This document shows, one piece after another, positions 1 to 9,867 of a DNA stretch of 64,000 nt. Source of the DNA: Bryopsis sp. KO-2023 (Eukaryota; Chlorophyta; Ulvophyceae; Bryopsidales; Bryopsidaceae); the NCBI GenBank assembly GCA_030272585.1, contig BSYQ01000001.1:310001-374000 (forward strand), in the 5' to 3' direction. The translations under genes and the position numbers were made by a program. The notes beneath the pieces are model-generated. The model was given only the letters and a program-made list of their open reading frames with translations. It made no database searches and had not been told where the DNA came from. Within the stretch, counting starts at the first letter, position 1; each line of letters starts with the position of its first letter.

Positions 1-222
1 GTCAGTGGATGAATTGGCGGGTACTCTGCTGGAGGCAGAGTCTCCTGCAAGTAGGTCAGTGGATGAATTGGCGGGTACTCTGCTGGAGGCAGAGTCTCCT
101 GCAAGTAGGTCAGTGGATGAATTGGCGGGTACTCTGTTGGAGGCAGAGTCTCCTGCAAGTAGGTCAGTGGATGAATTGGCGGGTACTCTGCTGGGGGCAG
201 AGTCTCCTGCGAGTAGGTCAGT
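1..222 (+). repeat. 54-bp coding tandem repeat in pol N-terminus (copy A)
   Basis: At least four 54-bp units encode an 18-residue repeat beginning VDELAGTLLEAESP and ending ASRS. The last unit grades into VDELVGAAAGAV. The window starts inside the array, so the full copy number is unknown. The other copy has fewer units with LSEAESP variants, so the array varies between elements. Confidence 0.9.
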
Positions 223-3200
223 GGATGAATTAGTGGGTGCTGCTGCAGGGGCAGTAGCATCTGCAGGAATTTTGAAGGAGGTTTCCGGGAATGAGGAGGC
301 TGGTCGGTCGAGTGGAACCACCACCTCTCAGGTCCCTGAGGCAGGAGGTGCAGGGCCAGGCGGGGCCACACCTGACCTGCATGAGTTTTCTGTGCATGTG
401 AGTGCTGACAGTGATCTGAGGGCAGACACTGCAGACTCGTTTTCAGTGAGAGAGGAGTCTGGGCTGGGCAGACCTAATGAAGTTTGCTTTCAAGGACATA
501 GCTTAGATGAACCCCCACTTTTGAAGTTGAGAGGAGTCCATGGGGGGACTCAGGGAATGTTGAAGACCACAGGTTTTGTGGCAGGTTGTTTTTCTCGAAT
601 ATTGATAGATAGTGGAGCAACTGACAATTTTGTTTCAAAAGATTGGTTGCTTGAAAATGGCATTCAGACAGAAGCTGCTGAGGTACTGACTGAGGTGCAG
701 TTAGCAGATGGTAAAACCTCAGAAAAGGTAGAAAAAGAACTGCAGGCCAGTGTCAAAATGGGCAAGTTTGTGTCAGAGGAAAAGATGTATGCCATAACAC
801 TAGGGAGGTACGACCTGGTGTTAGGAATGTCTTGGTTAAGCAAACACAACCCTGTCATAGATTGGCAAAAGAAGTTGTTGGTTTTGCAGACACCTCAGGG
901 AGCAGTCAATCTTAGAATGCAGACTGGTAGAGTAGAAGATTGCAGTACAGCAGAATTGGATCTGATGTCTGCAGCAGAGTTCGCACAGGCTGCTCGCAAG
1001 GGCAGACCTATATATTTACTTCATTTGAGAGAAGTGGATGTTGAGCATGCAATAAATGGGTTAGAAAGTACTGAAGCAGTAAAAGGAAGTTTTGCAGATA
1101 CAGTCTCAGAGGAAGAAAGAGAAGCTTTGCAGTTGGAAAAAGAAATCAGAAAAGAGTTTCAGGATTTGTTCAAAGAAGAACTGCCTCAGGAGTTACCTCC
1201 TGACAGAGGTGTTAACCACAAGATAGAACTTGTGGAAGGGGCAGAACCAGTAAAGAAGGGACTTTACAGGGCTAGTTTTGCAGAAAGAGAAGAACTGAAA
1301 AAGCAGTTGGCAGAGTTGCTGAAACAGGGTTTTATCAGACCTAGCAAGTCACCCTGGGGATCACCAGTTTTATTCGTTCCAAAGAAAAATGGGAAGTTGA
1401 GAATGTGTGTCGATTTCAGGGCACTGAATAAACTGACAGTGAAAAACAGGTATCCTATTCCAAGGATTGAGGAGTTGCTAGATCAGATTCAGGGAGCTCG
1501 TTGTTTCAGTAAAATAGATCTCTGCTCAGGTTATCATCAAGTGCGGTTGGACCCTGCAGATTCAGAAAAGACGGCCTTCCGCACTAGATATGGGCTTTTT
1601 GAATATGTGGTTCTTCCTTTTGGGCTGACAAATGCCCCTGCCACCTTTATGAACACCATGAACCATGTTCTTCATGATTTCTTGGATATTTTCTGCATAG
1701 TTTATCTGGATGACATTTTGGTTTACAGCAGGAATTGGGCTGAACACAAGGTTCACTTGCAGAAAGTGCTGCAGAGACTGAGGGAACAGAAACTGTATGC
1801 TTCAGCTACTAAATGTGACATCTGCAAGATGCAGGTGGAGTTTTTGGGACATGAAGTGAGTGCTGCAGGTATACAGGTGTTGCAGAACAAAGTGCAGGTC
1901 ATCAGGGACTGGCCTCCCTTAACGTCAGTGAAGGACCTCAGATCCTTCCTTGGCCTGGCAAATTACTACAGAAGGTTCATCAAGGACTTCTCTGCCAGGG
2001 CTAAGCCATTGACTGCCTTGCTGAAGAAGGAAGCAAGCTGGCAATGGACAGAAAGGGAAGCTGCGTCAATGCAGGATATTAAGGAGGCATTGATGTCTGC
2101 ACCAGTGTTGTTGGTGCCTGACCCAGGATTGAAGTTTGAAGTCACCACTGATGCTTCAGACTATGCTATTGGAGCAGTCCTTACACAGGACCATGGACAG
2201 GGTCAGCAGCCTGTGGCCTATGAAAGCAGGAAACTGCAACCTGCAGAACTGAATTATGCTACCCATGAGAAGGAGCTCTTGGCCATTGTACATGCACTCA
2301 AGGTGTGGAGGCACTATCTGGATGCTCAGGAATTTGTGGTGCACACTGATCATGCACCACTGAAGTATCTACAGACTCAGCCTCAGTTGTCCAAGAGGCA
2401 GGCAAGGTGGATGGAGACCTTGCAATCCTTCAAGTTTGAGATCAAGTACAGACCTGGAAGAGACAATGTGGTGGCAGATGCACTGAGCAGGGCCACACAT
2501 CAGACTGCAAGGGAGCAGCCTGAGGTCAATGCACAAGCAAGATTGGACCTGACCCAAGGATTTCAGAAGGAGGTCAAGGAGGCCTATCAAAAGGATCCTT
2601 TGTGCAAGCAATTGATTGAGGCACACTACAGACCAGCTCATGTGAAATGGGATGGTCAGAGGCTTTGGAGAAGGGTTTGCAATGCCTGGAAATGGTGGAT
2701 ACCTGATGCAGACGGGCTCAGGGAGAAGTTGCTCCATGACTGCCATGAATCAGCATTGGCAGGACATCTGGGCAGACGAAAAACGCTGGTCAGAGTGCAG
2801 GCGCATTACTTCTGGCCACGCATTTCAGGCACAGTACAGAAGTATGTCAAGAATTGCATCCCCTGTCAGAGAAATAAGGCTTCTAATCAAGGGCCTTTGG
2901 GTAAGCTGCAGCCTCTGCCTATTCCTGATGGCAGGTGGTCCAGTGTTTCAATGGATTTTGTAGGCCCTTTGCCTAAAACCAGGAAGGGGTCAGATTATTT
3001 GCTTGTGGTAGTGGACAGATTCAGTAAGATGTTGCGATTGATTCCAACCAAACAAACGGTAACTGCAGCAGGTGTTGCGGATTTATTCTTTCAGAATGTA
3101 GTTCGTTTCTTTGGGTTGCCTCAAGAGATTGTTTCGGATAGAGACAGTCGGTTCACTAGTAATTTTTGGAGGGCTCTGTGGAAGAGAGCAAATACTAGAT

Positions 3201-4000
3201 TGGCAATGTCTAGTAGTTACCACCCTGAGACAGACGGGCAGACAGAAAGGGCTAACAGAACTGTGCAGGAGATTCTGCGAAGTTATGTTGAGCCTGCAGG
3301 TGCAGATTGGGAAGAGCATTTGGCTGCTGCAGAGTTTGCTTACAACTCCAGCATCAATGCCACTACAGGATTCTCTCCCTTTTTCCTCATGTACGGGCAG
3401 AATCCCCGAACTCCTGCAAGTGCTGTAGCAACTACAGCCTGCCCTGCGGTGGATGATTGGTGGACTACTTGGCAACAAGCTCTGCTTGCTGGCAGAGACA
3501 ACATTGCTCAAGCTCAGGATCGACATCGCCAGGTGGCGGATCAAACCAGGCGGGGAGGGGGCTTTGAGCCAGGCGAAAAAGTTTTTCTGGCAACCAAGGA
3601 CTTACCCCTACCTGATGTACTGAGCAGGAAACTAACTGCAAAGTTCTGTGGGCCATTTGAGGTGGTAGAAAGGCTGTCAGAGGTGACAGTCAGGTTGAGG
3701 CTGCCAGGGCATTGGCGAATCCATGATGTGTTTCATGTGTCCAAGCTGAAGCCTGCCTTTATTGATCAGGAGGGCAGTTTTCCAGCCAGGAGGACACACA
3801 CACTGCAGCCTGAACCAGAGCTGGTTGAGGGGCAAGAGGAATACCTGGTGGACAGGATTCTTGCAGAAAGGACTGTCAGAGGCAGGAAGCAGTACCTTGT
3901 CAGGTGGCAGGGCTATGACCAGTCAGAGGATACATGGGAGCCTGCCAGAAACTTGCGAAACGCACCGGACAAGTTACGTGAGTTTGAGATAAGGAGCTGA
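2..4000 (+). CDS. pol: Pol polyprotein of copy A (PR-RT-RNaseH-IN-chromodomain), N-terminus outside window
   Basis: The frame is open from the window edge to a stop at 4000 (about 1,330 residues). Domains in order are: the repeat-rich leader; aspartic protease with active site ILIDSGATDNF near residue 200; reverse transcriptase with FVPKKNGKLRMCVDFRALNK and catalytic YLDDILVYS; RNase H with TTDASDYAIGAVL and DNVVADALSR; integrase zinc finger (HDCHESALAGHLG then CIPCQR); integrase core with MDFVGPLP, VSDRDSRFTSNFW and ETDGQTERAN (D, D, E); a GPF-type module; and a chromodomain near the end (YLVRWQGYDQSEDTWEP). The domain order and terminal chromodomain place it among chromoviruses of Ty3/gypsy. 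No stops or frameshifts were seen, so this part may be functional. Confidence 0.96.
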   Translation, partial: SVDELAGTLLEAESPASRSVDELAGTLLEAESPASRSVDELAGTLLEAESPASRSVDELAGTLLGAESPASRSVDELVGAAAGAVASAGILKEVSGNEEAGRSSGTTTSQVPEAGGAGPGGATPDLHEFSVHVSADSDLRADTADSFSVREESGLGRPNEVCFQGHSLDEPPLLKLRGVHGGTQGMLKTTGFVAGCFSRILIDSGATDNFVSKDWLLENGIQTEAAEVLTEVQLADGKTSEKVEKELQASVKMGKFVSEEKMYAITLGRYDLVLGMSWLSKHNPVIDWQKKLLVLQTPQGAVNLRMQTGRVEDCSTAELDLMSAAEFAQAARKGRPIYLLHLREVDVEHAINGLESTEAVKGSFADTVSEEEREALQLEKEIRKEFQDLFKEELPQELPPDRGVNHKIELVEGAEPVKKGLYRASFAEREELKKQLAELLKQGFIRPSKSPWGSPVLFVPKKNGKLRMCVDFRALNKLTVKNRYPIPRIEELLDQIQGARCFSKIDLCSGYHQVRLDPADSEKTAFRTRYGLFEYVVLPFGLTNAPATFMNTMNHVLHDFLDIFCIVYLDDILVYSRNWAEHKVHLQKVLQRLREQKLYASATKCDICKMQVEFLGHEVSAAGIQVLQNKVQVIRDWPPLTSVKDLRSFLGLANYYRRFIKDFSARAKPLTALLKKEASWQWTEREAASMQDIKEALMSAPVLLVPDPGLKFEVTTDASDYAIGAVLTQDHGQGQQPVAYESRKLQPAELNYATHEKELLAIVHALKVWRHYLDAQEFVVHTDHAPLKYLQTQPQLSKRQARWMETLQSFKFEIKYRPGRDNVVADALSRATHQTAREQPEVNAQARLDLTQGFQKEVKEAYQKDPLCKQLIEAHYRPAHVKWDGQRLWRRVCNAWKWWIPDADGLREKLLHDCHESALAGHLGRRKTLVRVQAHYFWPRISGTVQKYVKNCIPCQRNKASNQGPLGKLQPLPIPDGRWSSVSMDFVGPLPKTRKGSDYLLVVVDRFSKMLRLIPTKQTVTAAGVADLFFQNVVRFFGLPQEIVSDRDSRFTSNFWRALWKRANTRLAMSSSYHPETDGQTERANRTVQEILRSYVEPAGADWEEHLAAAEFAYNSSINATTGFSPFFLMYGQNPRTPASAVATTACPAVDDWWTTWQQALLAGRDNIAQAQDRHRQVADQTRRGGGFEPGEKVFLATKDLPLPDVLSRKLTAKFCGPFEVVERLSEVTVRLRLPGHWRIHDVFHVSKLKPAFIDQEGSFPARRTHTLQPEPELVEGQEEYLVDRILAERTVRGRKQYLVRWQGYDQSEDTWEPARNLRNAPDKLREFEIRS

Positions 4001-4174
4001 AAGGACCCGACCAAACAGAGGTGACAGGTTGATATCTCTGACAGACTGAAGCAACCCCTGACAGAAACAGCGAAAAGAGTGCAGCAAACTGGGACAAGAA
4101 GCTGTCTAGCAAGTTACGTGCGCAGAGCAGGAAAAGAGAAAGAGGAGCTTATCGTTCGAAAGGAAGGAGTCAAT

Positions 4175-5041
4175 ATGGATCAGCAACCAGCAAACCAGAC
4201 CGCCCTTATCGTCTCAACCCCCGCTGGCAGCAGTGAACCAGCAGAAAGTACCCCTGTGGTTATCAGCGGAGAAGCGGTGGAGAAAGCCGACGTGATCAAG
4301 GGGGCAGATGAGGTTGTGGCGTTTGAGGAGGCTGTGCAGGTTCTGCGGAAGAGGGCAGTCGACGTTGCGGAATTGGAAAGGCTGAGGAGCAAGTGTCAAA
4401 AGGTGGAGCAGGAGAAGTGGAAGTTGCAAGGGTCTCTGAGTGCTGCCGAAAGTGAGCTGAAAGCGTGGCGAGAGTGGGCGAAGAAAATGCCGGTAACGCG
4501 GTTGGATTCCGAAGAGGAGTTGTCCTTCGGCTTCCTGGACACAGGGCTCCCTGAACCAGAAAAACCTGCAGCAGACCAAAAGAGTGAGATGGAGACGGCG
4601 CTGAAAGAAACGGGGCGTGGCTGTTCGCTTTGCTTCAAGACGGCGAGGTCTCTTGGGGCACCAGTGCGGGAGCTCCCATGTCGGAAGCACAGGATATGCT
4701 GCAGAGACCTCTGTGTCCAGAGACTCTGGTACGCGCCAGACGTAACGGTGGAAAAGACGAACCCAGACGGGAGCTTGGACGTGGTCGGACAACTCAGCGA
4801 AACGCGAAAGGGGGTTTCGGTGGATGCAGCGAAAGAGTGTGGGCTGTGCCAGCTTCGGGTGCACACGGCCATGGCGCCGAGGGTGCTGACGTCCCTGCGA
4901 ATCGCGCTCGTCAGTCCACCCCTGCCGACGCAACCAGCCTCCCCGGGACGAACCAATCGTGATTGCGTGCCGCTGCGAGAGGTCCGCTGGAGTGTGCCCG
5001 CGCTTGCGCCAAAGAGGGGCTTGAAACGTCCGGCGACCTGA
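4175..5041 (+). CDS. Extra ORF downstream of pol: coiled coil plus RING-like Cys cluster (copy A)
   Basis: This sense ORF occupies the position where retroviruses carry env and encodes about 288 residues from the first ATG at 4175 (the frame is open further upstream). An acidic, Ala/Val-rich N-terminus is followed by a Leu/Glu/Lys heptad-like segment that reads as a coiled coil. A cysteine cluster follows: CSLC, then LPCRKHRICCRDLC, then ECGLC about 50 residues later. The spacing resembles a C3HC4 RING finger, though the second half has C-x3-C rather than C-x2-C. There is no signal peptide or membrane segment, so it is not an envelope protein. The same ORF is intact in the other copy (11908-12768), which argues for selection. 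The function is unknown; E3-ligase-like activity is a guess. Confidence 0.7.
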   Translation: MDQQPANQTALIVSTPAGSSEPAESTPVVISGEAVEKADVIKGADEVVAFEEAVQVLRKRAVDVAELERLRSKCQKVEQEKWKLQGSLSAAESELKAWREWAKKMPVTRLDSEEELSFGFLDTGLPEPEKPAADQKSEMETALKETGRGCSLCFKTARSLGAPVRELPCRKHRICCRDLCVQRLWYAPDVTVEKTNPDGSLDVVGQLSETRKGVSVDAAKECGLCQLRVHTAMAPRVLTSLRIALVSPPLPTQPASPGRTNRDCVPLREVRWSVPALAPKRGLKRPAT

Positions 5042-5985
5042 GGCAGGAATCGACAGGAGGTGTGACCATGGGAGTTGTGGCAGGATTGAATGTGGTTTGC
5101 TCAATGGGTGCAGTGAAAGAGTTGGAATTTTTCAAGGGCTGTCCAGTTTCTGTTGATCAGTGTGTTGGAAGTGGAATTTTTCAAGGGCTGTCCAGTTTCT
5201 GGTGATCAGTGTGTTGGAAGTGGAATTTTTCAGGCAGGGTTAAACCCTTAGGGCTGTCCAGTTTCTGGTGATCAGTGTGTTGGAGGTGGACAAGGATCTC
5301 TTTTGCAGTTTCTGGTCAGGTTGAGATGAAAACTCTAAAGTTTGCAACCTGTTTTGGTTATGAGAATGGTTCACCTGTTGATACATTGCAAGTCCAGTCA
5401 AATGGGTTTTTATCTTTGTGAGGTTGGTATTTGTTGCCACTTGAGTATGGCTGGTTAAAAGGGCAGATACAGTAACCTGCATGGAGTTTTTATTTCAGTT
5501 TTGAATATGGAAATTGGTTTGACAAATCAGTGGCAGAATTACAACACTTGAGGGGCTGGAAAAATGAGAGATTTGGGTTCTATTTCAGACTGCAGATGGA
5601 GTGCAGTGTTTGCTTGAAAGAAGGGCTCTGATTTCTATATTACAGGTCCATGGATAGTTTGTTGAGCTGAAACATTTCTGTGGGAAATTTGGTCCCTTTG
5701 AAAGTTATGGTTGTGTCAGGGTGCATAAGGGATAGCAATTTCCAGTGGTAGGACTTGGTATGGTTACATTTATTTTGGACTTGATTATCAGTGACTGAAA
5801 TCTGAAAGATGTTTTATTTTAATTCGATACATTGGATCAGGTCTGAATTGCAGATATGAGTTTTTCATTGGCAGAAGTTGAACTAAGAAGTTCTTCACTG
5901 ATATGGGTTTTGGTTAGCTTGCAGTCTCTTGGGTTTTTCCTTTCTAAGTTGCAGTAGGGGCTACTGCAGTTCAGGTGGGGAGGAA
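5042..5985 (+). other. 3' noncoding region of copy A with VNTR and polypurine tract
   Basis: No ORF is supported. Three partly degenerate ~50-bp units (about 5121-5290) repeat a segment containing CAAGGGCTGTCCAGTTTCTG; copy B has one unit fewer. Relative to copy B, 106 bp are missing here between two copies of the 8-mer AAGTCCAG. The region ends in the purine run AGGTGGGGAGGAA at 5973-5985, immediately before the LTR. This is the expected polypurine primer for plus-strand synthesis. Confidence 0.8.
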
Positions 5986-6334
5986 TGTAGTGAATCGCCT
6001 GATTCAGAGCCTGCTGGGCCCTGAATCAGGAGATCTGACTGTAGGTTGGCGAGCTGGCAGCTCAGCAGGTGTCCCTGCTGAACTGGCAGCTCAGAACATT
6101 CTGTGATCTGACCTGATACAGTGATGGGTTCACTGTGTCAGCTCAGTAGTTGTCTGATCAGGGGATCAGGTCTTGTCAGAGGTGCTGCAGCAGGGTATTT
6201 GAGCAGCGCCTCTAGGGTATTGGTACACTTGGTTTAACCTAGCTTTTAACCTTGTTTGGAGTGCTTTGCACCTTGGTCTCCCTTTGTTTCACCTTCAGCT
6301 TGGCTGGCAGACTTGCAGAGTCATAGCCGTTGCA
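5986..6334 (+). repeat. LTR1, 3' LTR of copy A (349 bp)
   Basis: It starts TGTAGTGAATCGCC and ends GCCGTTGCA, giving canonical TG...CA ends. By eye it is identical over 349 bp to the reverse complement of 19452-19800, and differs from 10564-10913 by three substitutions and one indel. It is followed by CAAGT, the target duplication also found before the 5' LTR of copy B. U3 contains a perfect 10-bp inverted repeat (CCTGATTCAG / CTGAATCAGG) near its start. Confidence 0.95.
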
Positions 6335-6336
6335 CA

Positions 6337-6579
6337 AGTGAAGCCACACCCAGCCTGCAGGTGATGTCAGGCAGTGCAGGATTAGGTGGGGCCCCACCTG
6401 AACCTGAGCTGCACAGTATTTCTGAGAGTAAAAGTACTGATGTTGATCTGAGGGCAGACACATCAGGTTTTTCGGTAAGAAAGGAGCTTGAACAGGGGAA
6501 ACTAAGTGCAGATTCCCTTAAGAATGTTTGTTCAAGTGTACCCCAGTTTTGGGAGTTTTGGGAGTTGAGAAGAGTCTAG
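6337..6579 (+). pseudogene. LTR2 leader ORF, distal part (interrupted by LTR1 insertion)
   Basis: About 80 codons, ending at the TAG at 6577. They include LRADTSGFSVRKELEQGK, clearly related to LRADTADSFSVREESGLG in the LTR1 pol leader. The proximal 86 codons are at 19801-20058 on the minus strand. The codon phase is unchanged across the 5-bp target duplication, so this was one ~165-residue ORF before the insertion. It lacks the protease and everything downstream. Confidence 0.7.
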
Positions 6580-9351
6580 GGAGGGACTCTTAGTTGATGC
6601 AGACCACATGTTTTGTGGCAGATTGTTTGTTTTTGCAGAATTAGAAGTCAGAAAGTTGGATTTTATTCTCGAACTGCAAATGGTTAGTTGCAGTTTTGCA
6701 GAAAGTCTGACTTCTTTATTACAAGTCAGTGTACCAACATGACGATACTCAGATTTGGTTGGTATATTAAAAAAAAAAAAAAAAGAGAACACATTTAGAT
6801 ACAATTATGAAGGAGAGTTTGACAAACTCATAAGGCTTCAGAATCTTTTGGTCAAAGAGGATCGGAGATAGCATTTTTCAGTGGCAGAGTTCACTATTGT
6901 TGCAGCTGCAAGGGTAGTGACTGAAGTATGGAATGCTGATTCTATTTCTGATTCAATATATTGGATTCTGTTGTCAGACTTTCAAGGAGACAAAGATTTT
7001 ACGGAGATTATGGTTTGGATTTTCTGTGGAGATCAGAGGACTCCGTTAGATGAAGAAAAGAAAATCTTTCAAGGGATTGTGAAATTTTGCAGGCAGATCT
7101 GGAAATGTGTTATGAGCAGTTGGCACATTGCAGGTGCAGAACCTGTTAGTTGCAGAGGCACTTTACAGGGCTGCAAAATTTTCTGTGTTTTCTTTATTCT
7201 CTATTTCTTTTCTGGTAAATGAAGCAGAAATAGCCTTGATCTTTGGTGGCATAGTTGGTGTATATTTGTGTGAACAAAATATATCAGAAAGGTTGAAAAC
7301 TGAACATTTGGTTACAATCTGGGGCAGCAGATTATTCTGACTTTTGCAGAGCAAATTCAGGCCTTCAGTTTTTCAGGCTTGTTTTCTGAAGTAGTTTGTT
7401 CAGTTGTTTGGGGTTATTTTGGCTGCTCCGAACAGCTCAACTTTCTGTAGCTGGTACATTGATATGGTTTTGCATGGTTGCATGGTTGCTTGAGGACAAG
7501 CTCCATTTCAGATGGGGAGGGGGCCTCGGTTCAACCGATGCGTTTTATTTTTGTTTTTCCAACATTGCATTTGTTTCAGTAGGTGTTGCAAAGATACACA
7601 CATCTTTATCAAGGTTTCAAAGGAAAGAAAGAGGTTGTTAGTTGTACTCTTTCAGAGCTGATGGGAATTCATGGATAGTGTTTGCAATATCTTGGTGGTC
7701 AGTAAATATGTGTTTTCAGTTATACTATTCTTGCAGAGTGGATCGAGGAACTAAGCATAGTTCACTACTTTAGGACGATGCAGAATTAAACATTTGCAGT
7801 CTTAGCAAGGGAGTTTCTGGTGGACTGAAATATTTTGGTACATGGCACATATTTTGCTGTGGATTTAGTTGGTTTGGAATTTACAGAAGTTTGCATGACC
7901 ATTGATTGAATCAGTTAGATTGGTGCTTACTTGAGGTTATTGAATTTCAGAGAGTACACTGGTATGGATTCTTTCAGCACTCAGTTGTTGGATATTTATT
8001 TGAGTAGCAGAGTTGAAAAGAAAAAGGAAATATCACTGAGTGAAGTCTTGTTGGTTGAAAGAAAGGGTTGATTTCATTAAGGCGAGATAGGCCAAGTGGA
8101 ATTTCTGGGTTTTCATATTTTCTGATCTGTATACATTCATATATGGGAAAACCGGAGAAGACATAGAAGAACTCGGGAACAATTAATGCAATCAATCTGT
8201 AGGTACTCTGAACATTCATGACTCAGGAGAGAGAAAGCAGCAAGGAGCTTCAACTCTGAGGAGCTGCTGGAGTGATTGCTGGAGACATGCTGCAGATCAC
8301 TAGGCAGCAAGGAGCTTCAACTCTGAGGAGCTGCTGGAGTGATTGCTGACCTCTTGGTTTTCGAAAGGTTGGAATCTTATCCCTTTGTTTAAAAGGAAAA
8401 GGTTGATTGACGGAAGTTCTTTCTACCATAAAGAAATTTCCAAGACAGCTTGCATATTGAGAGAGTGATATTTTGCTAAGTTGCAAATTTTGGCAGCACC
8501 AGTTTGCAGGGTTGCAGACTGTGGCAGTAGTTGCGGAGAGAATTTGCAGACTGTGGTAGTGGCAGTTTGCAGGTTTTCAATATGCAAATGTTGAGTTGGA
8601 ATTTCCAACTTGGAAATTATCGGACAACATGAAGTTTCAGAAGTTTTGGTAGTTGCAAAATATTTGGTGGCTTTCTTTCATCATTGGCAAATGATTTCTG
8701 AATAGGAACATTCAGGTCTTACAGAAGGCAGAAAGGTGAATTGCTGAGATCCTAAAAGCTGCAGCAGATTTTTGCTATTTTTCTGTTGGATTCTCTATAT
8801 ATATATTGAGTTCACAGGTTGCAGAAAGGAATTGAATTTTGTTCAGTAACACCTTACAATTTTGAAAGAGAAGTTCGTTTGGTTCTCTTATTTGTGCTAT
8901 TGGGATTTATCTAAGCAGTTTTCTAGGCAATTCAAAGGTATGCATCAGAATGTTGAGAAAGAAGCATATACTTTATTTTGCAATTTTTCGAAAGGATATT
9001 TTCAGTTGGTCAGTCCTTCCAGAAGGTGTTTGGCAGTTGACAAGATGGGATAGCAACTTTTCAAACTAAACTTTGAGGCTTTATATTTGCAAGGGTTGTG
9101 ATTGGGCGAAACACTATTTCTTAGTTGTGTTTTATATGCCAAGGAAGTGAGAAGCTGCGGAAACATAAGTTCAAGTGTGCAGCAGGGTTCTTTGGTTGTT
9201 AATGTTTTATTAGACCTACAAGGGAGTAGGGTTTTATTTGGTGATGAGAGATGGGTTTCAGATCTTTATTGAGCTATGGAGTTTCCCTGAAAGATTGGTT
9301 TATTTCAGTCAAAGTGCAGTAAGGGGCTACTGCAGTTCAGATGGGGAGGAA
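6580..9351 (+). other. LTR2 internal noncoding sequence
   Basis: Both strands were read and no coding region is supported; short ORFs here show no family motifs. The sequence is T-rich and G-rich with many TTGCAG and TTTCAG words and a short poly(A) run at about 6768-6784. A ~55-bp direct duplication (GGAGCTTCAACTCTGAGGAG...) lies at about 8244-8345. The region ends in the polypurine tract. Confidence 0.7.
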
Positions 9352-9867
9352 TGTAGCGAATCAGGGTTTTTGCCAGCCCTGCAGTACGTCAGCAGGCTTG
9401 CTGACAGTGCTGCAGTACTTTAAGTAGGAGTTTGGCTGCCCTGAGGCAGCGTACTGTCAGTCAGGGTGTGCTGTCAGTGAAGTAGTACGTGGACTACTGA
9501 GCTGTCAGCTAGAATGTTCTAGAAGGTCGCTCAGCACCACAGGAATGGCCGCGGGGCTGAGCTGGGCTCTGATTGACAGGACTGCAAGGTCTGATAGCTT
9601 GCAGTACTGATGCAGACTGATGTTACAGCCTATGATCAGTTGGGATCAAGGCTGCTAGGGTATTCTATAAGTTCTTGGGGTTTGAACGTTCTTGTAACAA
9701 AACCTAACCTTTGTTTGGAACTTATCTCGCCCTTGAACCTTGCTGGGTTCAAGTGTCTCTCTCATGGCCGTTCAATAGAACAGGCGGTTCAGACTGGCAG
9801 ACCGACAGGGTCGCAGTCTTCGGTAGACTGAAGCGGAAAAAGCGATATGCAGGGCAGAATCGTTACA
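9352..9867 (+). repeat. LTR2, 3' LTR (516 bp)
   Basis: It starts TGTAGCGAATCAGGG and ends CAGAATCGTTACA. It equals the reverse complement of 24045-24560 with about two substitutions by eye. It is followed by TCAAC, matching (in element orientation) the duplication before the other LTR. A TATA-like TCTATAAGTT lies near 9663. The start shows nested inverted repeats around TGCAGTAC and GTCAGCAGG...TGCTGAC. Confidence 0.93.

Larger units (their letters stand above)
1..6334 (+). mobile_element. LTR1-family Ty3/gypsy chromovirus, copy A (5' part outside window)
   Basis: This is the 3' two thirds of an autonomous LTR retrotransposon. It holds pol with a C-terminal chromodomain, an extra downstream ORF, a noncoding 3' region, a polypurine tract and a 349-bp 3' LTR ending at 6334. 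Gag and the 5' LTR lie left of the window. It is a near-identical inverted copy of the element at 10564-19800, with about a dozen amino-acid differences in pol by eye. The base pairs after its 3' LTR (CAAGT) match, in element orientation, the base pairs before the 5' LTR of the other copy. The two copies therefore appear to have exchanged ends. Confidence 0.93.
6335..9867 (+). mobile_element. LTR2-family non-autonomous element, 3' half
   Basis: About 3.0 kb of internal sequence, almost all noncoding, ends in a purine tract (ATGGGGAGGAA, 9341-9351) and a 516-bp LTR. The other half lies at 19801-24560 on the minus strand. The halves belong together because both abut an LTR1 element with the same CAAGT duplication, because the reading frame of the leader ORF continues across the junction, and because the two LTRs have the same length and the same flanking duplication (TCAAC in element orientation). 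No protease, RT or integrase is visible, so it must rely on enzymes of another element. Its PBS, PPT and LTR ends resemble those of LTR1. Confidence 0.88.
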
